Positions 1-8,912 are shown, counted from the first letter of the stretch. The stretch: DNA of 56,874 bases from an uncultured Acetatifactor sp. (GCA_947589075.1 CANQBS010000008.1:1-56874), one strand, 5' to 3'. Made by a program: numbers and translations. Notes: generated by a model not told the origin, from the sequence alone.

Positions 1-35
1 TGGCCGGAAACCCTCAGGGTGGGCGGCGGAGCTTT

Positions 36-65
36 ATCATAACATAACTTCTGCCTCTTTGTCAA
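36..65 (-). promoter_or_regulatory. Strong minus-strand promoter reading off the left edge
   Basis: On the minus strand TTGACA (60-65) and TATGAT (36-41) are separated by 18 bases. This is a near-consensus housekeeping promoter that would start about 28 and read out of the window to the left. The transcribed gene is not visible. It lies just downstream of cvpA, so the next gene on that strand probably has its own promoter. Confidence 0.6.
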
Positions 66-69
66 GACT

Positions 70-108
70 TTTCAAAACTTTAAATCTTCTTTCAAAACTT
101 TAAATCTT
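70..108. repeat. Two-copy 20-bp tandem repeat
   Basis: The 19-base string TTTCAAAACTTTAAATCTT occurs at 70-88 and again at 90-108, a tandem duplication with 20-bp period. It lies just upstream of the leftward promoter at 36-65 and downstream of cvpA. It could be an upstream binding element or simple slippage. No function can be assigned. Confidence 0.7.
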
Positions 109-136
109 TTTCCGTAACAGTTCAGCTGCATGGTTT

Positions 137-637
137 TTACAGGGGAATGAAAGAAATGTTATCCCTGATAGCGGCGATCCATTGAGCAAGATAATTATAG
201 CGATACAGCCACAGCAGAACCGGATTTTCCTCCGTATAAGTCAAGATCAGCTGTCCCACCGTTCCCATTCCAAAGGTCATCAAAAAGGTATATACGGTCC
301 ACAGGAGCAGCAGTGTCTCCAGGACTCCCACAACGACCCCCAGCAGCTTGTCAGCCCAGTGGATCACCGGCAGCTTGGAGATCAGCTTTGCCGAGAAAAA
401 CACAAGCCCCAGCAAATGATGTACGATCCCTATGATACACAGCAGAAAAAAAGCTACCACCATCCCCAGATATTCATGCTCTGAATAGCTCTTAAGACCG
501 CTGCCGACCAATACGGCGACCACACACAGCACGATCAGAGAGATAAAAGAAATGATCTCCTTTACCATTCCCCTGCGATATCCTTCCGACACTTTCCACA
601 ACAGTACCAGCAGCACTACGATCACTAATACATTCAT
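137..637 (-). CDS. CvpA family membrane protein
   Basis: A 166-residue hydrophobic protein with about four membrane segments. Its N-terminal helix is followed by a short charged loop (SEGYRRGMVKE), the layout of CvpA/colicin V production proteins, which are conserved inner-membrane proteins of poorly defined envelope role. The start is set at ATG 637 because AAGGAG lies about 8 bases upstream; an earlier GTG at 658 lacks such a site. It is the last gene of a minus-strand run after the LysM and DUF5711-type genes, with 64 bases between it and the latter, so the three are probably cotranscribed. The family call is good; the function is unknown. Confidence 0.8.
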   Translation of the reverse strand: MNVLVIVVLLVLLWKVSEGYRRGMVKEIISFISLIVLCVVAVLVGSGLKSYSEHEYLGMVVAFFLLCIIGIVHHLLGLVFFSAKLISKLPVIHWADKLLGVVVGVLETLLLLWTVYTFLMTFGMGTVGQLILTYTEENPVLLWLYRYNYLAQWIAAIRDNISFIPL

Positions 638-701
638 AACAAATCTCCTTTGTATCACTCATCCGGATCAGAATATTTCTTTCCGGTTATATAAACCCAT
701 G

Positions 702-1898
702 CTATTTCAGCTGAATGGTTTCCATTGACTGGCCGGTCACGATCAGATATCTTTGGGCGCCGTTCAGCGGAAGCATCCTCTTCACGCTTTTATCAAACGT
801 GCCATTAAATTTTTCTACCGCATCCAGAGTCATAACAACACATTCTTTATCATTATATACCACAAAATAATTATCCTTAAAGAAAAGATCCGTATATTCT
901 ATATTAAAATAATAAGTCCCTACCTGTTCTCCCTCTGTATTATATACATTCATTTTATATAAAGCATTTTCGGAATCGGAAAAGAAAACAAGACCAATAT
1001 AATTTTCATTGTAAAAAACAGACCGGACCTTCTCTGAATAATGGAACTGAACCATCTCCACAGGGATCTGGGCGCCTTTATACATGACCAGTCTCCCGTC
1101 TCCCACCGCAAAACTGATCTGATTGTTCATAAACTCCACGCAGGGCATCAGGGTATCCGAATAAGTATAATTGCCTACCCGAAAATCCGTTTTATTTGCG
1201 CCCACATCTCCCAGATTGTAAAAGGCAATATTAGTTTTCAATACTCCAGCGTCCAGATAAATAAATGATATCTGCCACAGCTTTCCATCAGGAGACATGC
1301 TCAGAACCATGGGTTCGCCGCTGCCGGTCATGGTAGCGCTTCCTTCGTATACCATATTGCCTTCATAGGTATAAATATTATAATGGGTTACGCTGGTATC
1401 CGCAAGAACTATGGCGACATAGCCTCCCGAAGACGTAGCGACCCTTCTGATCGGCATATTCGTGGTAAAGCTTCCCAGGATTGCGGAATCACTGACCACA
1501 TATACATCTCTTCCGTTGTATGCCGCGAGAATAGCCACATTCTCGCACACGTCTATCAAAATATCCTGTATTTCAAAGGTCTGGTTCCACAGGACATTGC
1601 CCCGCATATCCGTACAGTGCGCGCCGTCCCGGCTGTAGGTCAGGATCGCGTTTCCCAGCCGTATGTCCTGTGTCCCCCCTATGGATTCCCTCTCCACCAC
1701 AGAAATCGTCTCATAATATGTAAAAACATGATTTCGCCACTGAATATATAGTACGATCACCGCTGCCGCCAGAATAAGGACAATGCTTAAAATTCCAAAA
1801 AGCGCACTCATTCTGTGTCTGAAAATGAGAGTCTCAAACCTTTCTCTGGCACCCTTCTGCTTTTCTCTTTCCCTTAAATAGTCTCTTATCCTTGACAT
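702..1898 (-). CDS. DUF5711-type single-pass membrane protein
   Basis: A 398-residue protein with a basic cytoplasmic N-terminus (about 30 residues), one transmembrane helix at about 31-52, and a long extracytoplasmic part made of repeated beta-strand segments, as in a WD/PQQ-like propeller. The pattern matches what I recall as the DUF5711 family of Clostridia, whose role is unknown. GAGG lies 10 bases before the ATG. It sits 57 bases downstream of the LysM gene and upstream of cvpA, suggesting a small envelope operon. No catalytic motif is visible. Confidence 0.7.
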   Translation of the reverse strand: MSRIRDYLREREKQKGARERFETLIFRHRMSALFGILSIVLILAAAVIVLYIQWRNHVFTYYETISVVERESIGGTQDIRLGNAILTYSRDGAHCTDMRGNVLWNQTFEIQDILIDVCENVAILAAYNGRDVYVVSDSAILGSFTTNMPIRRVATSSGGYVAIVLADTSVTHYNIYTYEGNMVYEGSATMTGSGEPMVLSMSPDGKLWQISFIYLDAGVLKTNIAFYNLGDVGANKTDFRVGNYTYSDTLMPCVEFMNNQISFAVGDGRLVMYKGAQIPVEMVQFHYSEKVRSVFYNENYIGLVFFSDSENALYKMNVYNTEGEQVGTYYFNIEYTDLFFKDNYFVVYNDKECVVMTLDAVEKFNGTFDKSVKRMLPLNGAQRYLIVTGQSMETIQLK

Positions 1899-1955
1899 GC
1901 GGTAACGACCTCGTTGGCTTCAATGTTCAATGGTATTATATCATTCCTTTCCTCA

Positions 1956-3377
1956 TTATGGAAGTAAAATTTTCTGTCCGAAATAAATATCGTCCGGATT
2001 TGAAATATTGTTGAGCTGGCAGATTTCTTTTACCCGTTTGTCTGTGCCGTAATGGCTGACGCTGATTCCCGTCAGGGTATCGCCCTTTTGAATGATATAG
2101 GTAATGGGTGAACCAGTCGGGATCACCTCCTCGGAATTCTCAGGCGTCTGGGATTCTTCCGATTCCTGAGGCGCCTGATCCGGTTCCTGCGCTCCATCGG
2201 ATTCCTGCTGTCCGGATTGTACTCCGGTTTCCTGCTGATCAGGCTGCTTTTCACCGCTGTTCTGGGACTCTGAGCCAGCCGTACCGGGCTCATCCGTCTG
2301 TTGTTCTCCATTCTCCAGAGGATCCTCGCCTGACAGCCGGCCGTCATCCGGCTGCCCTTCTCCATCAGCCTGTCCATTTCCTGACTGCCTGTCATCCTCC
2401 GCCTCTTCCGGCAGATTTTCCGGATTCTGCTGTCCAGTACCCTGACTGCTCTGGGAAGAATTATGGTCTGCATTTTCTTTTTGCAGAGCATCCGTCAAAT
2501 GATCCTCCGTATATAACACCCCGTTTTGTCCGCCCGAATTCATTGCAGACAGCGCATCCTCCGAATCCGGAAGCTGTCTTCTGGAAAGCTGTTCCCACAT
2601 TCTGTCCGCCGCCGCCTGAATCCCATCTATCCCTCCATTGTCATACAGAGCCGCAATCCCCACGACGCAAAGGAGCAAAAACATTCCCGCCACTGAAAGC
2701 CTCATCATGTGCATTGTTCCAGAAGAAACCTGCGTCGGATTCTGCTTTGCCCTTCTGGGATTCTTTCGCTCCCCTCCGAAAGCCTTAACCGTTCCTGCCC
2801 GCTCCTCATCCCCAGCTTCTTTTCGGGATTCTCTGCTGCGGTCCGTCTGCTTCATCTGGCTCTGATATTCCTGGCGTCTTGACTGCTGGCGCGCTCTCAC
2901 CCGCTCATATTTTTCCTGATCCACCTTCTCCGGCTCCGCTTCTTCTTCGCGGGAATCCAGCATATAAGCCAGCATGGCATCATTTTTCTCATAAAAACAG
3001 GCGTAACCCGCTATGTATCTGCATATCCCCTGTTCGCAGATATAAAAGCCTTCCACCATTTCCCCATTCAGCAGGCAATAGCCCAAAAACTGATGATCCG
3101 GGAAAAATTTTTTCCGAAGCTTTTCTATTTCCTGCATTTGCGCCTGGGAAAGATGCCTTACCTCACGGGACAGCGTGTCCAAAATACATGCCCCATAAAA
3201 AAACTGGTACTTCACTTCCCCTTCTTCTTTCTGTATCCCATAGAGGGCCAGTCCCACATTTTTATTTACCGCCCGATGATTCATCTGTCTGATATAGGAT
3301 ATCACATAATCCTCCACATAAATTTTGCACCGGCGGTCAGCTTCTCCGATCTGTGTAACATTTTTTGGCAGTTCCAT
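1956..3377 (-). CDS. Membrane-anchored LysM domain protein
   Basis: A 473-residue protein. Residues 1-140 form a globular cytoplasmic domain with no recognised catalytic motif. A charged stretch follows, then one membrane helix at about 227-246, then a 170-residue low-complexity linker rich in Q, E, S, G and P. A C-terminal LysM domain (about 423-473) contains YIIQKGDTLTGIS and ends in GQKILLP, which should bind peptidoglycan outside the cell. GGGAGG lies about 10 bases before the ATG. It heads the LysM / DUF5711 / CvpA run and has its own promoter (3431-3459). The LysM call is secure; the overall role is not known. Confidence 0.8.
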   Translation of the reverse strand: MELPKNVTQIGEADRRCKIYVEDYVISYIRQMNHRAVNKNVGLALYGIQKEEGEVKYQFFYGACILDTLSREVRHLSQAQMQEIEKLRKKFFPDHQFLGYCLLNGEMVEGFYICEQGICRYIAGYACFYEKNDAMLAYMLDSREEEAEPEKVDQEKYERVRARQQSRRQEYQSQMKQTDRSRESRKEAGDEERAGTVKAFGGERKNPRRAKQNPTQVSSGTMHMMRLSVAGMFLLLCVVGIAALYDNGGIDGIQAAADRMWEQLSRRQLPDSEDALSAMNSGGQNGVLYTEDHLTDALQKENADHNSSQSSQGTGQQNPENLPEEAEDDRQSGNGQADGEGQPDDGRLSGEDPLENGEQQTDEPGTAGSESQNSGEKQPDQQETGVQSGQQESDGAQEPDQAPQESEESQTPENSEEVIPTGSPITYIIQKGDTLTGISVSHYGTDKRVKEICQLNNISNPDDIYFGQKILLP

Positions 3378-3430
3378 TTCAAAATACCTCCCACACCTTT
3401 TGCTTTCATCATAGCACTGGTGCGGAAGGT

Positions 3431-3459
3431 ATTTTAGCGTTCCTTGTCGCCTGATTCAA
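3431..3459 (-). promoter_or_regulatory. Promoter of the LysM-DUF5711-cvpA run
   Basis: Minus-strand TTGAAT (3454-3459), 17-base spacer, TAAAAT (3431-3436). The expected start near 3424 is about 47 bases upstream of the LysM gene ATG. A second TATGAT-like box lies closer to the gene but has no matching -35. Confidence 0.55.
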
Positions 3460-3479
3460 AGAACCTTTCGACATTATTT

Positions 3480-4520
3480 TCAGCAGAACCGGTAAACCGT
3501 CACAGAATCATATTCTCTGTCCCCTCCGAAAATGCAGGACTCGAAATTCTTTTCATTGGCGCTGTTGGGAAAATACTGGGTTTCCAGACAGAATCCGCTT
3601 CTCTTCTCATAAAACGCGCCTCCTTTGCCCGGCTCGGGAGTGATAAGATTCCCGGCATAGAACTGAACCCCCGGAAGCGTGGTATAACCCTTCATTTCCA
3701 GCAGACCGTCCGGGCTCTTTACCGTCCCAAAGGGACGCAGTGTGCCATCCCACCCGTCTATCGCAAAGTTATGGTCGTAACCTCCCGTCAAAAGAAGCTG
3801 CTCGCAGGGATCGTCAATCTGATCCCCGATCCTCTTCGGCGCCGTGAAGTCCATCACTGTCCCGGCAACAGGCGCGATCTCGCCGGTAGGGATCGAGCCT
3901 TCCGCCACCGGAGTATAACGGGAAGCACAGAGCATAAGTACATGATCCTCTATATTTCCCTGGTCATGTCCCTTTAAGTTAAAATAGCTGTGATTGGTAG
4001 GATTGAGCACCGTCTTCCGGTCGCTGCTGCCATGATAATGGAGAGTCAGGGCGTTCTCCTCATCCAGCGTATAGGTCACGGAAAGCTTTTTATTTCCCGG
4101 GAATCCCAGGGAACCATCCTCATCCTCTATTGTGAAGGTAACGCTTTGTTCGGAACTCTCCGCCCGCCACATTCTCTTATGAAAGCCCAGGTCCTTATGG
4201 CTGTGGAGATTATTCGGTCCGTCGTTCACATCCAGCTGGCAGACCTTTCCTTCAATCGTCACCTTTGCGTCCGCAATGCGGTTGGCGCTGGGTCCGACGA
4301 CGGCCCCAAAAAAGCTGGGGCTTTCAAAATAACCCTCTACGCTGCCATACCCCAGGACCACGTCCCGCAGTCCGCCTTTTTTGTCCGGCACAATGAGGCT
4401 CACCAGGTTTGCGCCGTAATCCGTTACGGAGACCTTCATGCCATTCCCGTTGGAAATCGTATAAAGGGACACCTTCTGTCCTTCCTTTGTTTTCCCGAAA
4501 TCTGTAATCTGTACGCTCAT
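3480..4520 (-). CDS. galM: Aldose 1-epimerase (galactose mutarotase)
   Basis: A 346-residue cytoplasmic enzyme that interconverts alpha and beta anomers of galactose, glucose and related sugars. The family landmarks are present: NRIADA near the N-terminus, the catalytic-histidine segment NPTNHSYFNLKG, the GYDHNF motif, and the C-terminal catalytic-glutamate segment FCLETQYFPNS. The last normally reads LETQH; a tyrosine stands in the histidine place here. The start is set at ATG 4520, five bases after GGAGG. The gene stands alone between the LysM run and recR, with no galactose operon around it, which fits a general sugar-metabolism role. Confidence 0.93.
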   Translation of the reverse strand: MSVQITDFGKTKEGQKVSLYTISNGNGMKVSVTDYGANLVSLIVPDKKGGLRDVVLGYGSVEGYFESPSFFGAVVGPSANRIADAKVTIEGKVCQLDVNDGPNNLHSHKDLGFHKRMWRAESSEQSVTFTIEDEDGSLGFPGNKKLSVTYTLDEENALTLHYHGSSDRKTVLNPTNHSYFNLKGHDQGNIEDHVLMLCASRYTPVAEGSIPTGEIAPVAGTVMDFTAPKRIGDQIDDPCEQLLLTGGYDHNFAIDGWDGTLRPFGTVKSPDGLLEMKGYTTLPGVQFYAGNLITPEPGKGGAFYEKRSGFCLETQYFPNSANEKNFESCIFGGDREYDSVTVYRFC

Positions 4521-4563
4521 TTCATCCTCCATTCCCGTTTTTCAATAACAATCCTGACCGCCG

Positions 4564-4663
4564 CTCTGCATCGGCGCCTGTTCTGCACCGCCGCCCTGCA
4601 TCGGCGTCCATTCTGCATCGGCGCCTGTTCTGTATTGGCTTCCGTTCTACATCGGCGTCCGCC
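4564..4663. repeat. Imperfect 17-bp tandem repeats overlapping the recR 3' end
   Basis: About six imperfect copies of a 17-base unit of the type TCTGCATCGGCGCCTGT (plus strand). The array fills the gap between galM and recR and runs into the last codons of recR. The recR stop codon lies inside a unit where CTGC has become CTAC, turning CAG into TAG. Because the period is not a multiple of three, copy-number change would alter the frame of any read-through tail. Confidence 0.75.
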
Positions 4664-5243
4664 CCTCCAGGGCGCGCAGCAGTGTCACCTCATCAATATA
4701 CTCCAGATCGCCGCCCACCGGAACACCGCTGGCTATTCTGGTAACCTTCACTCCCACAGGCTTGATCAGCTTACTGATGTACATAGCGGTAGTTTCGCCC
4801 TCCAGGCTGGAATTGGTGGCGATGATCACTTCCTCCACATCCCCCCTCAGGCGCTCGATCAGCTCCTTCAGCTTTATATCCCCGGGTCCGATCCCCAGCA
4901 TGGGGGAAATGGCACCGTGAAGCACATGATACACACCCTCATACTTCCCCGTTTTTTCATAAGCAGCCAGATCCCTGGTATTTTCCACCACCATGATCGT
5001 CCTGTGATCCCGGTTTGCATTGGCGCAGACCGGACAGACCTCGCTGTCCGTCAGGGTGTAGCATTCCCGGCAGTACCGCACATTGGCCTTTGCCTCCAGC
5101 ATTGCATTTGCCAGACGGTTCACCTTGTCCTGCGGCATATTGATCAGATGAAACGCAAGCCGCTGAGCCGACTTGCTGCCAATTCCGGGCAGCGCAGCCA
5201 GCTCTTCGATCAGCTTATTGATATGTCCGCTATATAGATCCAT
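4647..5243 (-). CDS. recR: Recombination mediator RecR
   Basis: A 198-residue DNA-repair protein that acts with RecF/RecO to load RecA on gapped DNA. It has the N-terminal helix-hairpin-helix ([17 protein letters not shown]), a four-cysteine zinc finger (CREC..CPVC at about 57-72), a Toprim core ([22 protein letters not shown]) and the C-terminal Walker-like segment. Its ATG overlaps the ybaB stop by one base (TGATG), so the two are translationally coupled. It ends in a tandem repeat (4564-4663). The length is normal for the family. Confidence 0.96.
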   Translation of the reverse strand: MDLYSGHINKLIEELAALPGIGSKSAQRLAFHLINMPQDKVNRLANAMLEAKANVRYCRECYTLTDSEVCPVCANANRDHRTIMVVENTRDLAAYEKTGKYEGVYHVLHGAISPMLGIGPGDIKLKELIERLRGDVEEVIIATNSSLEGETTAMYISKLIKPVGVKVTRIASGVPVGGDLEYIDEVTLLRALEGRTPM

Positions 5244-5590
5244 CAGAAGGGAAATCCTCCTCCCAGTCCGCCGCTCATCCTGCTCATCAGCGCTTCGCCC
5301 GCCTCCTCTGCCTTGCGCAGCGCTTCATTTGCCGCCGCCACGATCAGATCCTGCAGCATTTCGATATCCTCAGGATCCACCACCTCTTCGGACAGCTTCA
5401 CCCCTACGATCTCCTTTTTCCCGGAAACGGTCACCTCCACCGCTCCTCCGCCCGATGCGGCGGTGAATTCCTTGGTCTCCAGTTCTTTCTGGCCTTCTTC
5501 CATCTGCCGCTGCATGCGCTGCGCCTGCTTCATCAGATTATTCATGTTCCCGGGCATCGCTCCGCCCGGAAAGCCTCCGCGTTTTGCCAT
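5243..5590 (-). CDS. YbaB/EbfC family nucleoid-associated protein
   Basis: A 115-residue DNA-binding protein with the usual layout: a Gly/Met/Asn-rich start with [17 protein letters not shown] as the first helix, a central beta hairpin ([16 protein letters not shown]), and a C-terminal helical part with MSRMSGG at the tail. It lies between dnaX (28 bases upstream) and recR (one-base overlap), the standard bacterial order. AGGAGG precedes the ATG by about 8 bases. Confidence 0.95.
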   Translation of the reverse strand: MAKRGGFPGGAMPGNMNNLMKQAQRMQRQMEEGQKELETKEFTAASGGGAVEVTVSGKKEIVGVKLSEEVVDPEDIEMLQDLIVAAANEALRKAEEAGEALMSRMSGGLGGGFPF

Positions 5591-5618
5591 TTCCTTTGCC
5601 TCCTGATCCTGTCGTCTG

Positions 5619-7262
5619 TTACTCTTCTTCCTCTATCTCCATATGGATCACCTGTGACAGATCCACATAATTTTGTTCTATCTCCTGCCTGTTCTCCGCA
5701 ACCTGAAAATTTACCTCCACTTCCCTGTCCGCGAACTCGGAAAGCAGACGCTCCAGCTGCTCCTTATGTCCTTCCTGTTTAAAATAATCGCTGGACAGCC
5801 CGTCCTCCAACACCATGATCAGCTTATTGTCCCCCCCAAGGCTCAGCCGGACGGACTTTAAATGGGTCTTCATGGGATTCTCTGCTTTGCCCACAATAGA
5901 GGGCCACTTTGCCACAATTTCCCTGATATCCTCAGGAACAGCCTTTGCCAGTTCCCTCTTCATGGACGCCGAAAGACCGGTTACGCCTCCGGTCCGGCCA
6001 TTCCCTCCGGAGAAACCGGTTCCGCCCGGACTTCCCTCAGGAAAACCCCCTTCACCGAACCCTGCAGGCATAGCCTGCGCGCCCTGTGCGTCCCCTGCTG
6101 AGAAGATCCCTCTTTCCACCTTTTCTTCCAGTTCCCTGATCCGGTCTAACAGGGCGTCCTGAGAAGTCTCCATTGCCGGCTTACAAAGCTTGATCAGGGC
6201 GATCTCCACCAGGATCCTCTTCTGGGAAGCATACCGGATCTGTCCGGAGAGCTCCGAAAAGATACGGATATACCGGATGATCCGGTCTGCCGTCACTTCC
6301 GACGCTTCTTCCTTCAGACGTTCCAGATTCTCCGCGGACATGTCGATCACATCCTCCAGATCCTCCGACACCTGAACCAGCATCAGATTCCGCAGATACC
6401 AGGTAAAATCCGTCACAAACTGCGTAAGCTCCCTGCCCTGCATGGTGATCTCTTCCAAAAGATTCATGCAGCCCTTTACATCCCGGGCCAGCACGAAGCG
6501 GAACAGGCGGCTGAAAACCTCTGCGTCCACGGCTCCCAGCACTTCAAGCACCTTATCATAAGTGAGCTCATCTCCAAGATGAAAGGCGATGCACTGATCC
6601 AAAAGACTTAAGGCGTCGCGCATGGAGCCGTCCGCCGTCCTGGCGATAAAACGAAGAGCCCGGTCCTCCACGGCAACCCCTTCTACAGCGGTCAGTTCCT
6701 TCATGCGGTCCGTGATGGTATCGATGGAAATCCTCTTAAAATCATATCTCTGGCACCTGGAAAGGATCGTGATGGGGATCTTATGCACCTCCGTGGTGGC
6801 AAGGATAAAGATCACATAGGAAGGCGGTTCCTCCAGGGTCTTCAAAAGGGCATTAAAAGCTCCTCCGGAAAGCATATGCACCTCGTCTATGATATAGACT
6901 TTATACCGGCCTTCCGCAGGAGAATAAGCCACCTCTTCCACAATTTCACGGATGTTGTCGACGCCGTTGTTGGAAGCGGCGTCGATCTCGATCACATTCA
7001 TGCTGGCCCCTGCGGCGATCGCCCTGCAGCTGCGGCAGGCGCCGCAGGGACCGTTTTCTGTGGGATTCTCACAGTTTACTGTTTTTGCAAAAATCTTGGC
7101 AACCGTTGTCTTGCCGGTGCCCCGGGTGCCCGTGAAAAGATAGGCATGGCCGATACGGTTCGCCCGGATCTGGTTCCTCAATGTGGTTACAATGTGATCC
7201 TGTCCCTTTACATCAGCAAAGGAATCGGGGCGAAACTTACGGTACAGGGCGGTATAAGACAT
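5619..7262 (-). CDS. dnaX: DNA polymerase III subunits gamma/tau
   Basis: A 547-residue clamp-loader ATPase. It has Walker A (GTRGTGKTT, about 45-53), a four-cysteine zinc module (CENPTENGPCGACRSC), Walker B with DEVHML, the SRC arginine-finger motif (ILSRCQRYDFKRI), then a tau-type C-terminal region after a Gly-rich linker at about 395-430. It heads the dnaX-ybaB-recR operon. I saw no obvious programmed-frameshift signal for a short gamma form, but did not exclude one. A C7 run at about 5831-5837 (plus strand) lies in this gene and is in frame. Confidence 0.96.
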   Translation of the reverse strand: MSYTALYRKFRPDSFADVKGQDHIVTTLRNQIRANRIGHAYLFTGTRGTGKTTVAKIFAKTVNCENPTENGPCGACRSCRAIAAGASMNVIEIDAASNNGVDNIREIVEEVAYSPAEGRYKVYIIDEVHMLSGGAFNALLKTLEEPPSYVIFILATTEVHKIPITILSRCQRYDFKRISIDTITDRMKELTAVEGVAVEDRALRFIARTADGSMRDALSLLDQCIAFHLGDELTYDKVLEVLGAVDAEVFSRLFRFVLARDVKGCMNLLEEITMQGRELTQFVTDFTWYLRNLMLVQVSEDLEDVIDMSAENLERLKEEASEVTADRIIRYIRIFSELSGQIRYASQKRILVEIALIKLCKPAMETSQDALLDRIRELEEKVERGIFSAGDAQGAQAMPAGFGEGGFPEGSPGGTGFSGGNGRTGGVTGLSASMKRELAKAVPEDIREIVAKWPSIVGKAENPMKTHLKSVRLSLGGDNKLIMVLEDGLSSDYFKQEGHKEQLERLLSEFADREVEVNFQVAENRQEIEQNYVDLSQVIHMEIEEEE

Positions 7263-7340
7263 CCGTTGTCAGATCCTTTCTACTATAACTTTCTTCCGTT
7301 TTACCGGATCCTACGGGAGCCCCCGGCAAAACATTTACTT

Positions 7341-8414
7341 TTATTCTCCGAAGGAGATTCCCAGCATCTCGGCCTGCTTCACAATAGCGGCGTCAGGAGA
7401 TACCATCTTCAGCTTGCCGGCCACTTCCTTCAAAGGAACCCGCACCATCTCACGGTTCTTGTAGCCAACCATATAACCATACTTGCCTTCCAGGATCATC
7501 CTTCCGGCCTCAGCGCCCAGACGGCTTGCGAATACTCTGTCATAAGGACAGGGCGCTCCGCCTCTCTGAACATGTCCCGGAATAGTAACACGCACTTCAC
7601 GTCCGCTTCTCTTCTGGATCTCCGCCGCGATCTCATAGGATACGGAAGGATAAGGACGCTTTGCCAGCTTCTTCTTATATTCCTTCTTGGAGAGCTCTGC
7701 ATCCTCTTTGGAAATAGCGCCCTCGGCTACAGCGATAATGGTGAAGCTGCTGCCGCCCTGATCTCTCTCTTCGATCTTCTGCACCACATGATCGATGTCA
7801 TAAGGGATCTCCGGGATCAGGATGATGTCGGCGCCGCCTGCCATGCCTGCGTTCAGGGTAAGCCAGCCGGCCTTATGTCCCATTACTTCCACAATGAACA
7901 CACGGCTGTGGGAAGCTGCTGTGGTATGGATCTGGTCGATGGCTGTGGTGGCGATGTCAACCGCGCTCTGGAAGCCGAAGGTCATGTCCGTTCCCCAGAT
8001 ATCGTTATCAATGGTCTTAGGAAGAGTCACAACGTTCAGCCCCTCCTCATGAAGAAGATTTGCGGTCTTATGGGTTCCATTGCCTCCCAGGATCACCAGG
8101 CAGTCCAGCTGCAGCTTATAATAGGTCTGCTTCATGGCCTGCACCTTATCCAGGCCTTCTGCGTCCGGCTCACGGATGGTCTTAAAAGGGGTTCTGGACG
8201 TACCCAGCATGGTGCCGCCCTTGGTCAGGATACCGGAGAAGTCACGGCCGGTCAGCATACGGAACTTGCTGTAGATCAGTCCCTGATAGCCGTTCTCAAA
8301 ACCGTAGATCTCAACCTTCTCCCCGCTGTTGAAAAGGCTCTTCGCAACGCCTCTCATCGCAGCGTTCAGCGCCTGACAATCCCCACCGCTTGTCAACATA
8401 CCAATTCTCTTCAT
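7341..8414 (-). CDS. pfkA: 6-phosphofructokinase, group III type
   Basis: A 357-residue glycolytic enzyme that phosphorylates fructose 6-phosphate. It opens with IGMLTSGGDCQALNAAMRG and has the catalytic PKTIDNDIWGTDMTFG and the MGHKAGWL motif. The phosphoryl-donor loop reads GGNGTHKTA rather than GGDGS, and the position before TIDND is Lys rather than Gly. Gly at the 104-equivalent is associated with ATP use, while Lys at the 124-equivalent is associated with PPi enzymes and with group III ATP enzymes. ATP use is likely but not certain. GGAGG lies 6 bases before the ATG and a strong promoter lies at 8502-8530. Confidence 0.93.
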   Translation of the reverse strand: MKRIGMLTSGGDCQALNAAMRGVAKSLFNSGEKVEIYGFENGYQGLIYSKFRMLTGRDFSGILTKGGTMLGTSRTPFKTIREPDAEGLDKVQAMKQTYYKLQLDCLVILGGNGTHKTANLLHEEGLNVVTLPKTIDNDIWGTDMTFGFQSAVDIATTAIDQIHTTAASHSRVFIVEVMGHKAGWLTLNAGMAGGADIILIPEIPYDIDHVVQKIEERDQGGSSFTIIAVAEGAISKEDAELSKKEYKKKLAKRPYPSVSYEIAAEIQKRSGREVRVTIPGHVQRGGAPCPYDRVFASRLGAEAGRMILEGKYGYMVGYKNREMVRVPLKEVAGKLKMVSPDAAIVKQAEMLGISFGE

Positions 8415-8501
8415 GTGTTTCCTCCATTCTGCTGCTCTCCGTCAGCTTCAAATTTCACCAATACATTTTTGTCGGGCCTGATTGGCTTGGCCATTAAATA
8501 T

Positions 8502-8530
8502 ATTATAACCCTTTTGGGAAAATATCTCAA
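8502..8530 (-). promoter_or_regulatory. pfkA promoter
   Basis: Minus-strand TTGAGA (8525-8530), exactly 17 bases, then TATAAT (8502-8507). The start near 8495 leaves a leader of about 80 bases. A TTGGC/GCCAA-rich segment (8481-8493) lies just after the predicted start and could be an operator. Confidence 0.75.
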
Positions 8531-8606
8531 CTTTTTTAAAAAAGAATTGTGCCGAAATATTTTCAAAAAAACTGTTGAAAACACCAAAGGAAAATGAAAA
8601 TATCAC

Positions 8607-8635
8607 TTGCCAAAAAATCCAACTTACTATAAAAT
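8607..8635 (+). promoter_or_regulatory. tRNA-Ser promoter
   Basis: TTGCCA (8607-8612), 17 bases, TAAAAT (8630-8635). It lies 26 bases upstream of the mature tRNA 5' end, a typical leader length. Confidence 0.55.
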
Positions 8636-8661
8636 AGCATAGGAGATATCTAAAACAGACT

Positions 8662-8749
8662 GGAGATGTACCCAAGTGGCTGAAGGGTCCGCACTCGAAA
8701 TGCGGTAGGCCGGCTATCCGGCGCAAGGGTTCAAATCCCTTCATCTCCG
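8662..8749 (+). tRNA. tRNA-Ser (anticodon CGA)
   Basis: An 88-base class II tRNA. The acceptor stem GGAGATG (8662-8668) pairs with CATCTCC (8742-8748) and the discriminator is G. The anticodon stem CCGCA/TGCGG encloses loop CTCGAAA, giving anticodon CGA for UCG codons. A long variable arm (GGCCGGCTATCCGGC) and the T loop GGTTCAAATCC are present. No CCA is encoded. A promoter lies upstream and a terminator downstream, so it is an independent unit. Confidence 0.96.
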
Positions 8750-8757
8750 CGATCAGG

Positions 8758-8784
8758 CTCCCTGTCCTCAGACAGGGAGTTTTT
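8758..8784 (+). terminator. Intrinsic terminator after tRNA-Ser
   Basis: The perfect 9-bp stem CTCCCTGTC/GACAGGGAG with loop CTCA is followed by TTTTT. It starts 9 bases after the tRNA. Confidence 0.9.
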
Positions 8785-8828
8785 GCATGGTTTTTTCAGT
8801 TGGAAACGTGCGCCGGGTATACGCATAG

Positions 8829-8866
8829 AAAAAGGCGCCGAAAACCTTTTCCGGATTTTCAGCGCC
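8829..8866 (-). terminator. Intrinsic terminator after the sigma/anti-sigma operon
   Basis: On the minus strand GGCGCTGAAAATCC pairs with GGTTTTCGGCGCC around a short A/G-rich loop, followed by TTTTTC. It lies about 47 bases beyond the anti-sigma stop codon. Confidence 0.85.
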
Positions 8867-8912
8867 ATTTGTTTTACCCCTAAAAGATAATTTAATTTTC
8901 ATCTGCCGTCAG

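Noticed and set aside
5831..5837. C7 run in dnaX as another contingency tract
   Set aside because: It is shorter than the tracts in the glycan locus, is in frame in an essential gene, and needs no special explanation.
6783..8597. 604-codon plus-strand open frame opposite dnaX and pfkA
   Set aside because: It lies antisense to two well-supported conserved genes and its text has no recognisable domain. It arises from codon bias of the true genes.
8448..8744. 98-codon minus-strand frame across the tRNA-Ser region
   Set aside because: It overlaps the tRNA and the pfkA promoter and has no ribosome site or domain.
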